From Chloroflexota bacterium (GTDB lineage Bacteria > Chloroflexota > Anaerolineae > Anaerolineales > Villigracilaceae): a stretch of 29,920 bases of DNA. The notes below the pieces were generated by a model that had not been told where the DNA came from, searched no databases, and was given only the letters and a program-made list of their open reading frames with translations. Both the position numbers and the translations under genes were made by a program. Below, one piece after another: positions 14,076 to 21,081 of this stretch. The stretch covers positions 1 to 29,920 of the forward strand of contig JACPVD010000101.1 in assembly GCA_016191895.1 (NCBI GenBank), read 5' to 3'. Within the stretch, counting starts at the first letter, position 1. Each line of letters opens with the position of its first letter.

Positions 14076-14098
14076 TTCTTTCCTCTTTCTTCTTTCAC
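14076..14098 (+). repeat. Right inverted heptamer array flanking the four-helix-bundle gene
   Basis: TTCTTTCCTCTTTCTTCTTT and the next CAC start directly after the stop codon. The reverse complement matches the left array at 13569-13590 with two mismatches in 22. The AAGGA that follows serves as ribosome binding site for the next gene. Confidence 0.65.
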
Positions 14099-14110
14099 AA
14101 GGAATTCACT

Positions 14111-14590
14111 GTGCCATTCGAATCAACAACTCCTCACCACTTCCTCTCCCAACTCGCCGGTCACTGGCAGGGTACAAGTAAATTATGGCTCGAACCCGAC
14201 AAACTCGCCGGAGAATCCCCCATCGTCGGCACCATCCAACTCATCCTCGACGGCCGCTTCGCCCTCTTCCTTTACCAATCCTCCATCGAAGGCGAAGCGC
14301 AGCACGGCATGTTCACCTTCGGCTACAACACCACGCTCGAACGTTATGAAGCCAGTTGGGTGGATTCCTTCCACAACAACACCGCCATCATGTTCTGCGA
14401 AGGCAACGCCATCGAAAACGGATTCTCCGTCCTCGGCTCGTACCCCGACCCAACCGGCGGACCCGACTGGGGCTGGCGCACCGAAGTAAAATTGATCGGG
14501 AACGAACTCGTCATCACCGCCTACAACATCATGCCCGACGGACTCGAAGCCAGGGCAACCGAAACCATCCTCATAAAGGTGAATTCATGA
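14111..14590 (+). CDS. DUF1579-like protein
   Basis: This 159-residue soluble protein resembles the DUF1579 group. It opens with FLSQLAGHWQGTSKLW, has a long beta-rich middle (FALFLYQSS, HGMFTFGYNTTLERYEASWV), and ends in ELVITAYNIMPDG. A lipocalin-like barrel is likely. Function is unknown. The start is a GTG at 14111, with AAGGA about 7 nt upstream. The stop overlaps the ATG of the epimerase gene (ATGA), so the two are translationally coupled. Confidence 0.7.
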   Translation: MPFESTTPHHFLSQLAGHWQGTSKLWLEPDKLAGESPIVGTIQLILDGRFALFLYQSSIEGEAQHGMFTFGYNTTLERYEASWVDSFHNNTAIMFCEGNAIENGFSVLGSYPDPTGGPDWGWRTEVKLIGNELVITAYNIMPDGLEARATETILIKVNS

Positions 14591-15570
14591 AACTCCTCAT
14601 CATCGGCGGGACTCGTTTTGTCGGAAGGCACCTCGTCAACTCAGCCCGCGCGCATGGGCATGAAGTCACCCTCTTCAACCGCGGCAAGACCAACCCCGGT
14701 CTTTTTCGAAGAGTCAAAACCATCGGCGGAGACCGGGAACATGACCTGGATCAACTCACGGCGGGGTGGGATGCGGTCATCGACACCTGCGGCTACGTCC
14801 CAAGAATCGTCCGCCTGTCCGCCGAAGCGTTGAAGGAAAAGGTCGGGCGATACATCTACATTTCAAGCGTCTCGGTCTATGCCAGTTTCAAAAAGATCGG
14901 CATCAACGAAAGCGAGCCGGTCGGCAAACTCGACGACGAAAGCGCCGAAGAGATCACCGGCGAAACCTACGGACCCTTGAAAGCGCTCTGCGAAAAAACC
15001 GCGCAGGAAATTTACGGACCCCGCTCGCTCATCATCCGACCCGGCTTGGTGGTCGGACCGCACGACCCCACCGATCGATTCACCTACTGGGCGCTGCGCA
15101 TCGCCAAAGGCGGCGACGTTCTCACCCCCGACAACCCATCCGCCATGACCCAATTCATAGACGCGCGCGACCTCGCCGATTTTGTTGTAAGGCTCGCAGA
15201 CAACAACGTCTCGGGCGTCTTCAACGCAGTCAACAACCCCGTCACCTTGAACACCGTCTTCGAAACGTCGCGGCGCATCAGCAAAAGCAGGGCGGTCTTC
15301 CATTGGGCGCCGGTGGATTTTCTCGAAAGGCACAACGTCCAACCCTGGAGCGACATGCCCGCCTGGCTTCCCGAAACCGGCGACGATGCGGGCGTCTCGC
15401 ATGTTGATAATTCCAAAGCAATCGGCGCCGGGCTTGCCTTCACTCCGCTCGCCCAAACCATTCAAGACATTTACGAATGGGAACCCGAACGCCCCGAGGG
15501 ATACGAAATGAAAGCCGGCCTGAAACCCGAACGCGAAAAGGAATTACTGGAGTTGTTGCGTGTTCGCTAA
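14587..15570 (+). CDS. NAD-dependent epimerase/dehydratase family protein (extended/atypical SDR)
   Basis: This is a 327-residue Rossmann protein. It starts MKLLIIGGTRFVGRHLV (GGTxFVG nucleotide motif). DTCGYVPRIV, YIYISSVSVY and SLIIRPGLVVGPHDPTDRFT follow. In place of the usual Y-x3-K is a YGPLKALCE stretch, where Tyr and Lys are four apart (about 134-138). This matches the CSP41/isoflavone-reductase-like atypical SDRs. The substrate is unknown. It overlaps the gene before it by 4 nt and the biotin carboxylase gene after it by 11 nt, so it belongs to the operon. Confidence 0.75.
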   Translation: MKLLIIGGTRFVGRHLVNSARAHGHEVTLFNRGKTNPGLFRRVKTIGGDREHDLDQLTAGWDAVIDTCGYVPRIVRLSAEALKEKVGRYIYISSVSVYASFKKIGINESEPVGKLDDESAEEITGETYGPLKALCEKTAQEIYGPRSLIIRPGLVVGPHDPTDRFTYWALRIAKGGDVLTPDNPSAMTQFIDARDLADFVVRLADNNVSGVFNAVNNPVTLNTVFETSRRISKSRAVFHWAPVDFLERHNVQPWSDMPAWLPETGDDAGVSHVDNSKAIGAGLAFTPLAQTIQDIYEWEPERPEGYEMKAGLKPEREKELLELLRVR

Positions 15571-17065
15571 AATCCTCATCGCCAACCGCGGCGAGATCGC
15601 CATCCGCATCATGCGCGCCTGCCGCGAACTCGGCGTCAAAACCGTCGCCGTCTACTCCGAAGCGGATAAAAATTCACAGCACGTTCAATTCGCCGACGAA
15701 GCTGTTTTCATTGGCAATGCCGCGCCAAAAGAATCTTATTTGAATATGGATGTCTTGATCCGAGCCGCTCGCGACTCCCAGGCAGATGCCATCCACCCGG
15801 GCTATGGATTCCTCTCAGAGAACGCCTCTTTCGCCGCCGGGGTCGAATCAGCGAACCTGGCTTTTATCGGCCCCTCAGCCGACTCGATCCGCGCGATGGG
15901 CGATAAAGCCGAATCGAAGATTCTGATGAAGAAAGCCAGTGTGCCAACCGTGCCGGGTTATGAAGGCTTGGAAAGTTACGGCGATTTCAAAAAAGCCGCA
16001 AAGGAGATCGGCTATCCTGTTCTCGTCAAAGCCGCGGCGGGCGGAGGCGGCAAAGGGATGCGGGTGGTAAACGAGGAAAGCGAATTGAAGGAAGCGATTG
16101 AACTCGCCAAACGCGAGGCGCAAAACGCATTCGGCGACGAACGCCTGCTCATCGAAAAATATCTAGCAAACGCGCATCACATCGAGATACAGGTCTTCGG
16201 CGACAAACACGGCAACCTTGTCCACCTCTTCGAGCGCGAATGTTCCGTGCAAAGACGCCACCAAAAGATCATCGAAGAATCCCCTTCACCGCTTCTGACC
16301 GTCGAACTTCGAGAACGAATGGGGCAAGCCGCCGTCAACGCCGCCAAAGCCGTCAATTATCACAATGCTGGAACTGTCGAATTCATCTTCGACCCTCGAC
16401 CTTCGACCTTTGACCTGCAACCTTCCTTTTACTTCCTCGAAATGAACACCCGCCTGCAAGTGGAACATCCCGTCACCGAGCTCGTCACCGGACTCGACCT
16501 CGTCCACTGGCAATTGAGAATCGCGGCGGGAGAAAAATTCCCCTTCACCCAAAGCGACCTGCACCAGCATGGGCACGCCATTGAATGCCGCGTCTACGCC
16601 GAAGACCCGTCCACGGGCTTTTTACCCAGCACCGGCAGGCTCCTGCAATTCATCCCGCCGCAGGGACCCGGCATCCGCGTCGATTCTGGGTTTGCCGCAG
16701 GCGATGAAGTTACCCACTACTATGATCCGCTTCTGGCAAAACTCATCGTCCATGCCGGGAGCCGGGAGGACGCCATCCAACGCATGAAGAACGCGCTCAA
16801 CGATTTCATCGTCCACGGCGTTGTGACCAATATTGACTACATGCGCGCCGTCCTTGAAGCAGACGATTTCAAGCAGGGCAAAGTCTCCACGCGCTGGGTT
16901 GAAACAACTTTCGGCGAGTGGAATGTCCCACAACCGGAGCTTCACGCGCTCATAGCCGCCGCGCTGGCGGATGTGGTATTCGTCGGCGGCAAAGCCCGGC
17001 CCGCCGTCTCCAACGAGACCGACCCGTTCAATCCCTGGAAGGGGACGGGGAATTATCGCAATTAA
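15560..17065 (+). CDS. accC: Biotin carboxylase subunit (AccC/MccA-type)
   Basis: This 501-residue ATP-grasp enzyme carboxylates biotin on BCCP using ATP and bicarbonate. It begins FAKILIANRGEIAIRIMRAC and has the Gly-rich ATP loop KAAAGGGGKGMRV, HHIEIQVFGD, FERECSVQRRHQK and EMNTRLQVEHPVTE. The start is a GTG at 15560, with GGAG 7 nt upstream, inside the epimerase gene. About residues 278-289 (DPRPSTFDLQPS) are an insertion next to the active-site strand, encoded by five heptamers. The BCCP domain is a separate gene, unlike many MCC alpha chains. With mccB it should form the carboxylase. Confidence 0.92.
   Translation: MFAKILIANRGEIAIRIMRACRELGVKTVAVYSEADKNSQHVQFADEAVFIGNAAPKESYLNMDVLIRAARDSQADAIHPGYGFLSENASFAAGVESANLAFIGPSADSIRAMGDKAESKILMKKASVPTVPGYEGLESYGDFKKAAKEIGYPVLVKAAAGGGGKGMRVVNEESELKEAIELAKREAQNAFGDERLLIEKYLANAHHIEIQVFGDKHGNLVHLFERECSVQRRHQKIIEESPSPLLTVELRERMGQAAVNAAKAVNYHNAGTVEFIFDPRPSTFDLQPSFYFLEMNTRLQVEHPVTELVTGLDLVHWQLRIAAGEKFPFTQSDLHQHGHAIECRVYAEDPSTGFLPSTGRLLQFIPPQGPGIRVDSGFAAGDEVTHYYDPLLAKLIVHAGSREDAIQRMKNALNDFIVHGVVTNIDYMRAVLEADDFKQGKVSTRWVETTFGEWNVPQPELHALIAAALADVVFVGGKARPAVSNETDPFNPWKGTGNYRN
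16391..16425 (+). repeat. Heptamer array inside the biotin carboxylase gene
   Basis: GACCCTC, GACCTTC, GACCTTT, GACCTGC and AACCTTC follow with a 7-bp period. It is translated between the strand ending in EFIFD and the conserved FYFLEMNTR. The same words occur in the hairpin at 18041-18096. Confidence 0.75.
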
Positions 17066-17067
17066 TG

Positions 17068-17114
17068 CCACCCTGAGTTGATCGTAGAGATGCTTCGCTT
17101 CGCTCAGCATGACA
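17068..17114. repeat. Dispersed CTGAGCGAAGCGAAGCATCTC-type repeat
   Basis: The segment CCACCCTGAG...GCTCAGCATGAC is a known style of dispersed bacterial intergenic repeat (read on the minus strand as GTCATGCTGAGCGAAGCG and on). It fills the gap between the biotin carboxylase and BCCP genes and contributes the spurious ATG at 17109. Confidence 0.55.
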
Positions 17115-17129
17115 AGGCTGCAAGATACC

Positions 17130-17597
17130 ATGAAAACAACCTTCGACACCCAAACCATCGAACTTAATCCCTCCGGCGAGAACTTCGTTGCTGTAGTTGA
17201 TGGCAAAACCGTCAACGTACAGATCGCCCGCGCGTCGAACGGGCGCATGGACCTGCTCGTGGATGGGCAGCGCGTGACGGCGCATGTCTCGTCGGATATG
17301 GCAAGGCGCTGGGTCACGATTAACGGGCGGACGTTAATGCTCACGAAAACCTCTGGCGCGAAACAAGGCGTCCGCCACGACCATGCCGGGGGATTGATCG
17401 CCCCGATGCCGGGTCAGATTCGAAGCGTCTCTGTCAGTGTGGGCGATGCCGTGAAGAAAGGTCAAACCCTGCTGACGATGGAGGCGATGAAGATGGAAAT
17501 CCGCATTCAGGCTTTGAAGGATGGCGTGGTGAAATCGGTTTCGGTGGCGCAGGGGCAGACGGTAGAACGCGAACAGATTTTGGTGGAGGTTGAATAA
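17130..17597 (+). CDS. Biotin carboxyl carrier protein
   Basis: This 155-residue protein carries the biotin that shuttles CO2 between carboxylase and carboxyltransferase. The C-terminal biotinyl domain has GGLIAPMPGQIRSVSVSVGD and the biotinylation site MEAMKMEI, with Lys121 as the modified residue. The N-terminal half (about 1-75) is a beta-rich segment like the BT/linker part of MCC or PCC alpha chains. The ATG at 17130 is preferred to 17109, which lies in a dispersed repeat; neither has a strong ribosome binding site. The stop is directly followed by the ATG of the MaoC gene. Confidence 0.88.
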   Translation: MKTTFDTQTIELNPSGENFVAVVDGKTVNVQIARASNGRMDLLVDGQRVTAHVSSDMARRWVTINGRTLMLTKTSGAKQGVRHDHAGGLIAPMPGQIRSVSVSVGDAVKKGQTLLTMEAMKMEIRIQALKDGVVKSVSVAQGQTVEREQILVEVE

Positions 17598-18041
17598 ATG
17601 ACCGGAAAATTTTTTGACGAACTCGAAATTGGGATGACCTTCAAACACGGCGGGCGGACGGTGACCGAGATGGATAACGTGCTGTTCTCGGCGCTGACGA
17701 TGAACACCCAACCGCTGCACCTCAACGAAGATTTTGCATCGAAGACCGAGTTTGGTCAGCGGCTAGTGAATGGGATTTTCACCTTCGGCTTGGTCGTCGG
17801 TTTGACCGTGGCAGACCTGACCGAAGGAACCATCATTGCGAATTTGGGCTATGACAAGTTGAATCATCCAAATCCTGTTTTTCATGGCGATACGATCTAT
17901 GCTGAAAGCGAGATCATTGGGAAGCGTGAATCAAAGTCAAGACCGAATGCTGGATTGATAAAGATAAAATGTACGGGCACAAAGCCGGATGGAACCATTG
18001 TGGTTGAGTTTGAGAGAACGGCATTATTTTTAAGAAAATAG
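17598..18041 (+). CDS. MaoC-family (R)-hydratase, probable 3-methylglutaconyl/itaconyl-CoA hydratase
   Basis: This 147-residue hot-dog-fold hydratase carries the group signature MNTQPLHLNEDFASKTEFG (about 35-53), then LVNGIFTFGLVVGL and NPVFHGDTIYAES. The catalytic His is kept, while the Asp of the usual G-D-x-N-P motif is Asn. This resembles the MaoC protein encoded beside the CitE-like lyase in the mycobacterial leucine/itaconate operon (Rv2499c). The likely reaction is hydration of 3-methylglutaconyl-CoA or mesaconyl/itaconyl-CoA, inferred from context. GGAGG in the BCCP gene end serves as ribosome binding site. Confidence 0.8.
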   Translation: MTGKFFDELEIGMTFKHGGRTVTEMDNVLFSALTMNTQPLHLNEDFASKTEFGQRLVNGIFTFGLVVGLTVADLTEGTIIANLGYDKLNHPNPVFHGDTIYAESEIIGKRESKSRPNAGLIKIKCTGTKPDGTIVVEFERTALFLRK

Positions 18042-18096
18042 TCGAAGGTCAAAAGTCAAAGGTCGCCAACTTTTGACCTTCGACCTGTAACCTTTG
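18041..18096. repeat. Heptamer array folding into a 16-bp perfect hairpin
   Basis: GTCGAAGGTCAAAAGT (18041-18056) and ACTTTTGACCTTCGAC (18069-18084) are exact reverse complements around a 12-nt loop. The whole region splits into eight heptamers (GTCGAAG, GTCAAAA, GTCAAAG, GTCGCCA, ACTTTTG, ACCTTCG, ACCTGTA, ACCTTTG). It begins at the last base of the MaoC stop codon and ends before the AAGGAG of the next gene. Confidence 0.8.
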
Positions 18097-18108
18097 ACAA
18101 GGAGCTTT

Positions 18109-18975
18109 ATGCATTCACGACGCGCACTACTCTACATGCCCGGCGACAACTGGAAGATGATTTCCAAATCCATCACGCTGGGCGTGGATTCCATTTGCAT
18201 GGACATGGAAGATGGCACTGCAATTAACAAAAAAACGGAAGCACGCGCCACGATTGCCAAGGCGCTGCAAGAGCTGGACTTCGGTGCGAGCGAGAAGCTG
18301 GCACGCATCAACTCGGTCGGTTCGGGCTGGGAGAAGGACGATATCGAAGCGGTCCTCCCCCATCATCCAGATGGGATCGTGATTCCAAAAGTCGAATCGT
18401 TTGAGCAGGTGGAATGGGCGAGCCGCATCATCGAAGATGCCGAGTTAAAGAACGGCTGGGGGGTGAATTCGATTCGTATTTTGATCGGCGTGGAAACTGC
18501 GAAGGGGATTTTGAACCTCAAAGAGATCGCGGCGCATCCGCGTTTGGATGCGGTCATCTTCGGCGGCGAAGATTTCGCGGCGTCAGTCGGCGCAACGCGG
18601 ACGAAAGATGCCATCGAACTGCTGTATGCGCGGCAGACGGTCGTCGTCGCTTGCGCGGCGTACGATTTGCAGGCGATTGACATCGTCGCGATTGACTACA
18701 AGGATTTGGATGCGCTCAAAGCCGAGGCGGAGCAGGGAGCAGGATTCGGCTTCAGCGGGAAACAGGTCATTCACCCGAATCAGGTTCAGGTCGTGCAAGA
18801 GGCGTTCACTCCATCCGCTGAGGCGATTGTGTATGCGAGGAGAATCGTCGAGACCTTTGAAGCCAGTCAAAAAGAAGGCAAAGGCGCGTACTCGCTGGAC
18901 GGCAAGATGATTGACATGCCGTTGTTGAAGAACGCGCAGAAAACGCTGGCAAGGGCAAAGGCGGCAGGGAAATAA
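18109..18975 (+). CDS. CitE-like HpcH/HpaI family beta-hydroxyacyl-CoA lyase
   Basis: This 288-residue TIM-barrel lyase cleaves a beta-hydroxyacyl-CoA. RRALLYMPGDN, CMDMEDG, IPKVESFEQVEW, GVETAKGILNL and FGGEDFAAS carry the CoA- and metal-binding Arg, Glu and Asp of the citrate-lyase beta group. KQVIHPNQV follows near the C-terminus. By neighbourhood (MCC subunits and a MaoC hydratase) it resembles mycobacterial Rv2498c, which splits (R)-HMG-CoA and (S)-citramalyl-CoA. Malyl-CoA lyase is an alternative. The start at 18109 has AAGGAG 4 nt upstream. A terminator follows. Confidence 0.83.
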   Translation: MHSRRALLYMPGDNWKMISKSITLGVDSICMDMEDGTAINKKTEARATIAKALQELDFGASEKLARINSVGSGWEKDDIEAVLPHHPDGIVIPKVESFEQVEWASRIIEDAELKNGWGVNSIRILIGVETAKGILNLKEIAAHPRLDAVIFGGEDFAASVGATRTKDAIELLYARQTVVVACAAYDLQAIDIVAIDYKDLDALKAEAEQGAGFGFSGKQVIHPNQVQVVQEAFTPSAEAIVYARRIVETFEASQKEGKGAYSLDGKMIDMPLLKNAQKTLARAKAAGK

Positions 18976-18980
18976 AACCG

Positions 18981-19011
18981 AACTCCGAGGCGATGACCTC
19001 GGAGTTTTTGT
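18981..19011 (+). terminator. Intrinsic terminator of the carboxylase cluster
   Basis: AACTCCGAGG (18981-18990) and CCTCGGAGTT (18997-19006) form a perfect stem with a 6-nt loop, followed by TTTTG. It ends the 7-kb plus-strand unit. Confidence 0.85.
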
Positions 19012-19026
19012 TTACGCTTTTTTCTT

Positions 19027-19158
19027 GTAACTGCTCAGCCAATTCACTACCCTGCCTTGTCATTTCGAGTGGCGCGAGGCGCCACGAGAAATCTTTCTCA
19101 ATATTGCGCTGGATTTCTCCTCGCTGGCGCTCGTCGAAATGACAGGCTGAGCAGTTAC
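19027..19158. repeat. Composite 132-bp inverted-repeat element
   Basis: The outer arms GTAACTGCTCAGCC (19027-19040) and GGCTGAGCAGTTAC (19145-19158) are exact reverse complements. Inside them TGTCATTTCGA (19059-19069) faces TCGAAATGACA (19134-19144), and related GAGAAATC/GGATTTCTC words follow. The outer right arm contains the stop codon of the DUF1801 gene. Confidence 0.7.
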
Positions 19159-19529
19159 GTTTTCTTTCCCTTTTCTTTCGCCTGCCCCATTACTTCCTTC
19201 ACGCGGAACTGGGTGATTCTCCCGATCAACGCATATGGGACCGGCTTGGTCAGCGGAAACTTGACCGAGCCTTTCGCCCCTTCATACGCGGACAATTCCT
19301 TCTTGAACTTCGTAATCCCTGACGGTGTGGGATAAAACCCGATGTGTTCCTTGAACGCGGAGAAATGCACGAGGTTTTTGCCGTTCAGTTTGAATGTCGG
19401 AATTCCATACGCCATCGCCTCCTCAGCCCCCGGCGCGGACTTTTGAATCAGCGCCCGGATCTTTTGCAAAATGGTTTGAACTTCAGGCGGGTATTGAGAG
19501 ATGAATTCGTCAATTGTTTTAATGGGCAT
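19155..19529 (-). CDS. DUF1801 family protein
   Basis: This 124-residue protein is of the DUF1801/YdhG type: IDEFISQYPPEVQTILQKIR, then AEEAMAYGIPTFKLNGKNLV, HFSAFKEHIGFYPTPSGI and VKFPLTKPVPYALI. Members include the frataxin-like iron chaperone candidate of Bacillus, but the function here is unknown. GGAG lies 7 nt upstream of the ATG. It is downstream of the DUF2200 gene on the same strand, with a 24-nt gap, so the two are probably one unit. Confidence 0.8.
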   Translation of the reverse strand: MPIKTIDEFISQYPPEVQTILQKIRALIQKSAPGAEEAMAYGIPTFKLNGKNLVHFSAFKEHIGFYPTPSGITKFKKELSAYEGAKGSVKFPLTKPVPYALIGRITQFRVKEVMGQAKEKGKKT

Positions 19530-19553
19530 GGAAATCTCCTCATCACCGAATAA

Positions 19554-19904
19554 TTATTTCCGCAAAATCTTCTCCATTGTCTTCCCCTTTGCGAGTTCGT
19601 CAATCAACTTGTCGAGCCAGCGGATTTTTTGCATCAGCGGGTCTTCGATCTCTTCCACGCGAACGCCGCATATAACGCCGGTGACGAGCGCGCTCTTCGG
19701 ATTCAACGCCGGGGCTTGCGCAAAAAAGGTCTCGAAATCGTTCCCCTGTTTGATCTGCTTCTGCAATCCCGCCTGGGTGTAGCCGGTCAGCCAGCGGATG
19801 ACCTGGTCAACCTCTTCTTTTGTGCGGTTCTTGCGCTCCGCCTTTTTGATGTAGAGCGGATATACGTCCGAAAATCTCATTGCGAAAATTCTATGTGAAG
19901 GCAT
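19554..19904 (-). CDS. DUF2200 family protein
   Basis: This 116-residue soluble protein opens [20 protein letters not shown]. It has [10 protein letters not shown] and a C-terminal [20 protein letters not shown] segment, the pattern of the DUF2200 family. No function is known. AGGAG lies about 9 nt before the ATG. Its neighbour DUF1801 is a common companion of such small stress-type proteins. Confidence 0.8.
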   Translation of the reverse strand: MPSHRIFAMRFSDVYPLYIKKAERKNRTKEEVDQVIRWLTGYTQAGLQKQIKQGNDFETFFAQAPALNPKSALVTGVICGVRVEEIEDPLMQKIRWLDKLIDELAKGKTMEKILRK

Positions 19905-19958
19905 TGTGGTTACTCCTGCGCGTCCTGGGTTAAATGCGCGTGAAAATCTGTCAGCCGC

Positions 19959-20972
19959 TCACTTCCCATACCTCTTCCGAATCTCCGGCAGGAAATACTC
20001 CTCAAAGAAACGGTCCACGTCGTAATCCGGCTTCCAGTTCCAGTCCGCCCGGGCGCGGGAGTCGTCCACGTCCTCGGGCCAGGAATCCACGATCCCCTGG
20101 CGGCGCGGATTCGGCTCGAAGGTCACATCCGCGTTCGGGAAGGCTTTCACCGCCCGCTGACGGAACTCCTCGGCGGTGATGGCGAAGGCGGCGACGTTGT
20201 ACACATTCGTCGTCAGGCTTTCGCGCGGGGCGTCCATCAACATCAATAAAGATTTAATCGCATCCGGCATCGCCATGAACGAAATCTTCGTATCGGGGCG
20301 CACGAAACAGGCATACGGCTTGCCCTGAGCCGCCGCGTGCAACATCTCTGGACCATAATCGCTCGTCCCGCCGCTGGGCAGGGTAAAGGCGCTGATCAAA
20401 CCCGGAAAGCGGATCGCCCGAAAGTCCAGCATCACCGGAGGCTTGTCATCCAAATGCTTCTGACCGAAATACTTCCCATAATAGACGCCCAGTTTTTCGC
20501 AATACAATTTATTGCAGCCGTACATCGTATGCGGCACATCCCAATCCTCCTCCTTCACCGCGCCCGCGCCGTTCTTCGCATCCAAATTCGGCATCCCATA
20601 CGCCGCAATCGAACTCGGGAATAAAAACTTGACCGCCTTCTTATACTTCTCCGAACGATACGCCGCCAGCATCAGCAGTTGCATCGTCCCTTCCACATTG
20701 ATGCGATGCGCTTCTTCCGTGGCGATCTCCGCCTTTGAAGAAAGCGAGGCCGCCAAATGAAAGATCACATCGAAATCATAATCATAAAAAACTTTTACCT
20801 TGTAAACCAGGTCCCCCTGCACATGCTCCGCAACTAAATTTTTAATCGACTCTGGCAGGGGGGCAATGTCCGAGGTCACAACGCGATAGCCGCCCTTCTT
20901 CGCCAATTCCTGCACCAGCGCCTGACCAATTTCACCACACGCACCCGTAATCAGCACCTGCTTATCGGTCAT
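19959..20972 (-). CDS. SDR-type L-threonine 3-dehydrogenase or close NAD-dependent epimerase
   Basis: This 337-residue extended SDR has LITGACGEIG at the N-terminus, LAASLSSKAE, a YGCNK active-site Tyr/Lys pair and IRFPGLISA. It also has the C-terminal GIVDSWPEDVDDSRARADWN, the signature of the epimerase-like threonine dehydrogenases (threonine to 2-amino-3-ketobutyrate). Related sugar-acid dehydrogenases (DenD type) cannot be excluded. The ATG at 20972 has AGGAG 6 nt upstream. The 54-nt gap to DUF2200 holds nothing notable. Confidence 0.75.
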   Translation of the reverse strand: MTDKQVLITGACGEIGQALVQELAKKGGYRVVTSDIAPLPESIKNLVAEHVQGDLVYKVKVFYDYDFDVIFHLAASLSSKAEIATEEAHRINVEGTMQLLMLAAYRSEKYKKAVKFLFPSSIAAYGMPNLDAKNGAGAVKEEDWDVPHTMYGCNKLYCEKLGVYYGKYFGQKHLDDKPPVMLDFRAIRFPGLISAFTLPSGGTSDYGPEMLHAAAQGKPYACFVRPDTKISFMAMPDAIKSLLMLMDAPRESLTTNVYNVAAFAITAEEFRQRAVKAFPNADVTFEPNPRRQGIVDSWPEDVDDSRARADWNWKPDYDVDRFFEEYFLPEIRKRYGK

Positions 20973-20987
20973 CTTCAACTCCTGATA

Positions 20988-20996
20988 TGCTAGAAT
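20988..20996 (+). promoter_or_regulatory. Extended -10 promoter of the lipoprotein gene at 21082
   Basis: TGC-TAGAAT at 20988-20996 is an extended -10 box without a clear -35. It overlaps the leader of the divergent dehydrogenase gene. The transcript would start near 21003, leaving about 79 nt before the ATG, with no Shine-Dalgarno visible. Confidence 0.5.
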
Positions 20997-21081
20997 GTTT
21001 TCGTCTCGTCATCCTTCACACAATAGGAATGACATCAATATTTTACGACACATTGAAACAAAAAATAGTCACAAAACCCCA

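Noticed and set aside
17109..17129. Upstream ATG of the BCCP gene
   Set aside because: It falls within a dispersed repeat (GCTCAGCATGAC), so the ATG at 17130 is more likely.
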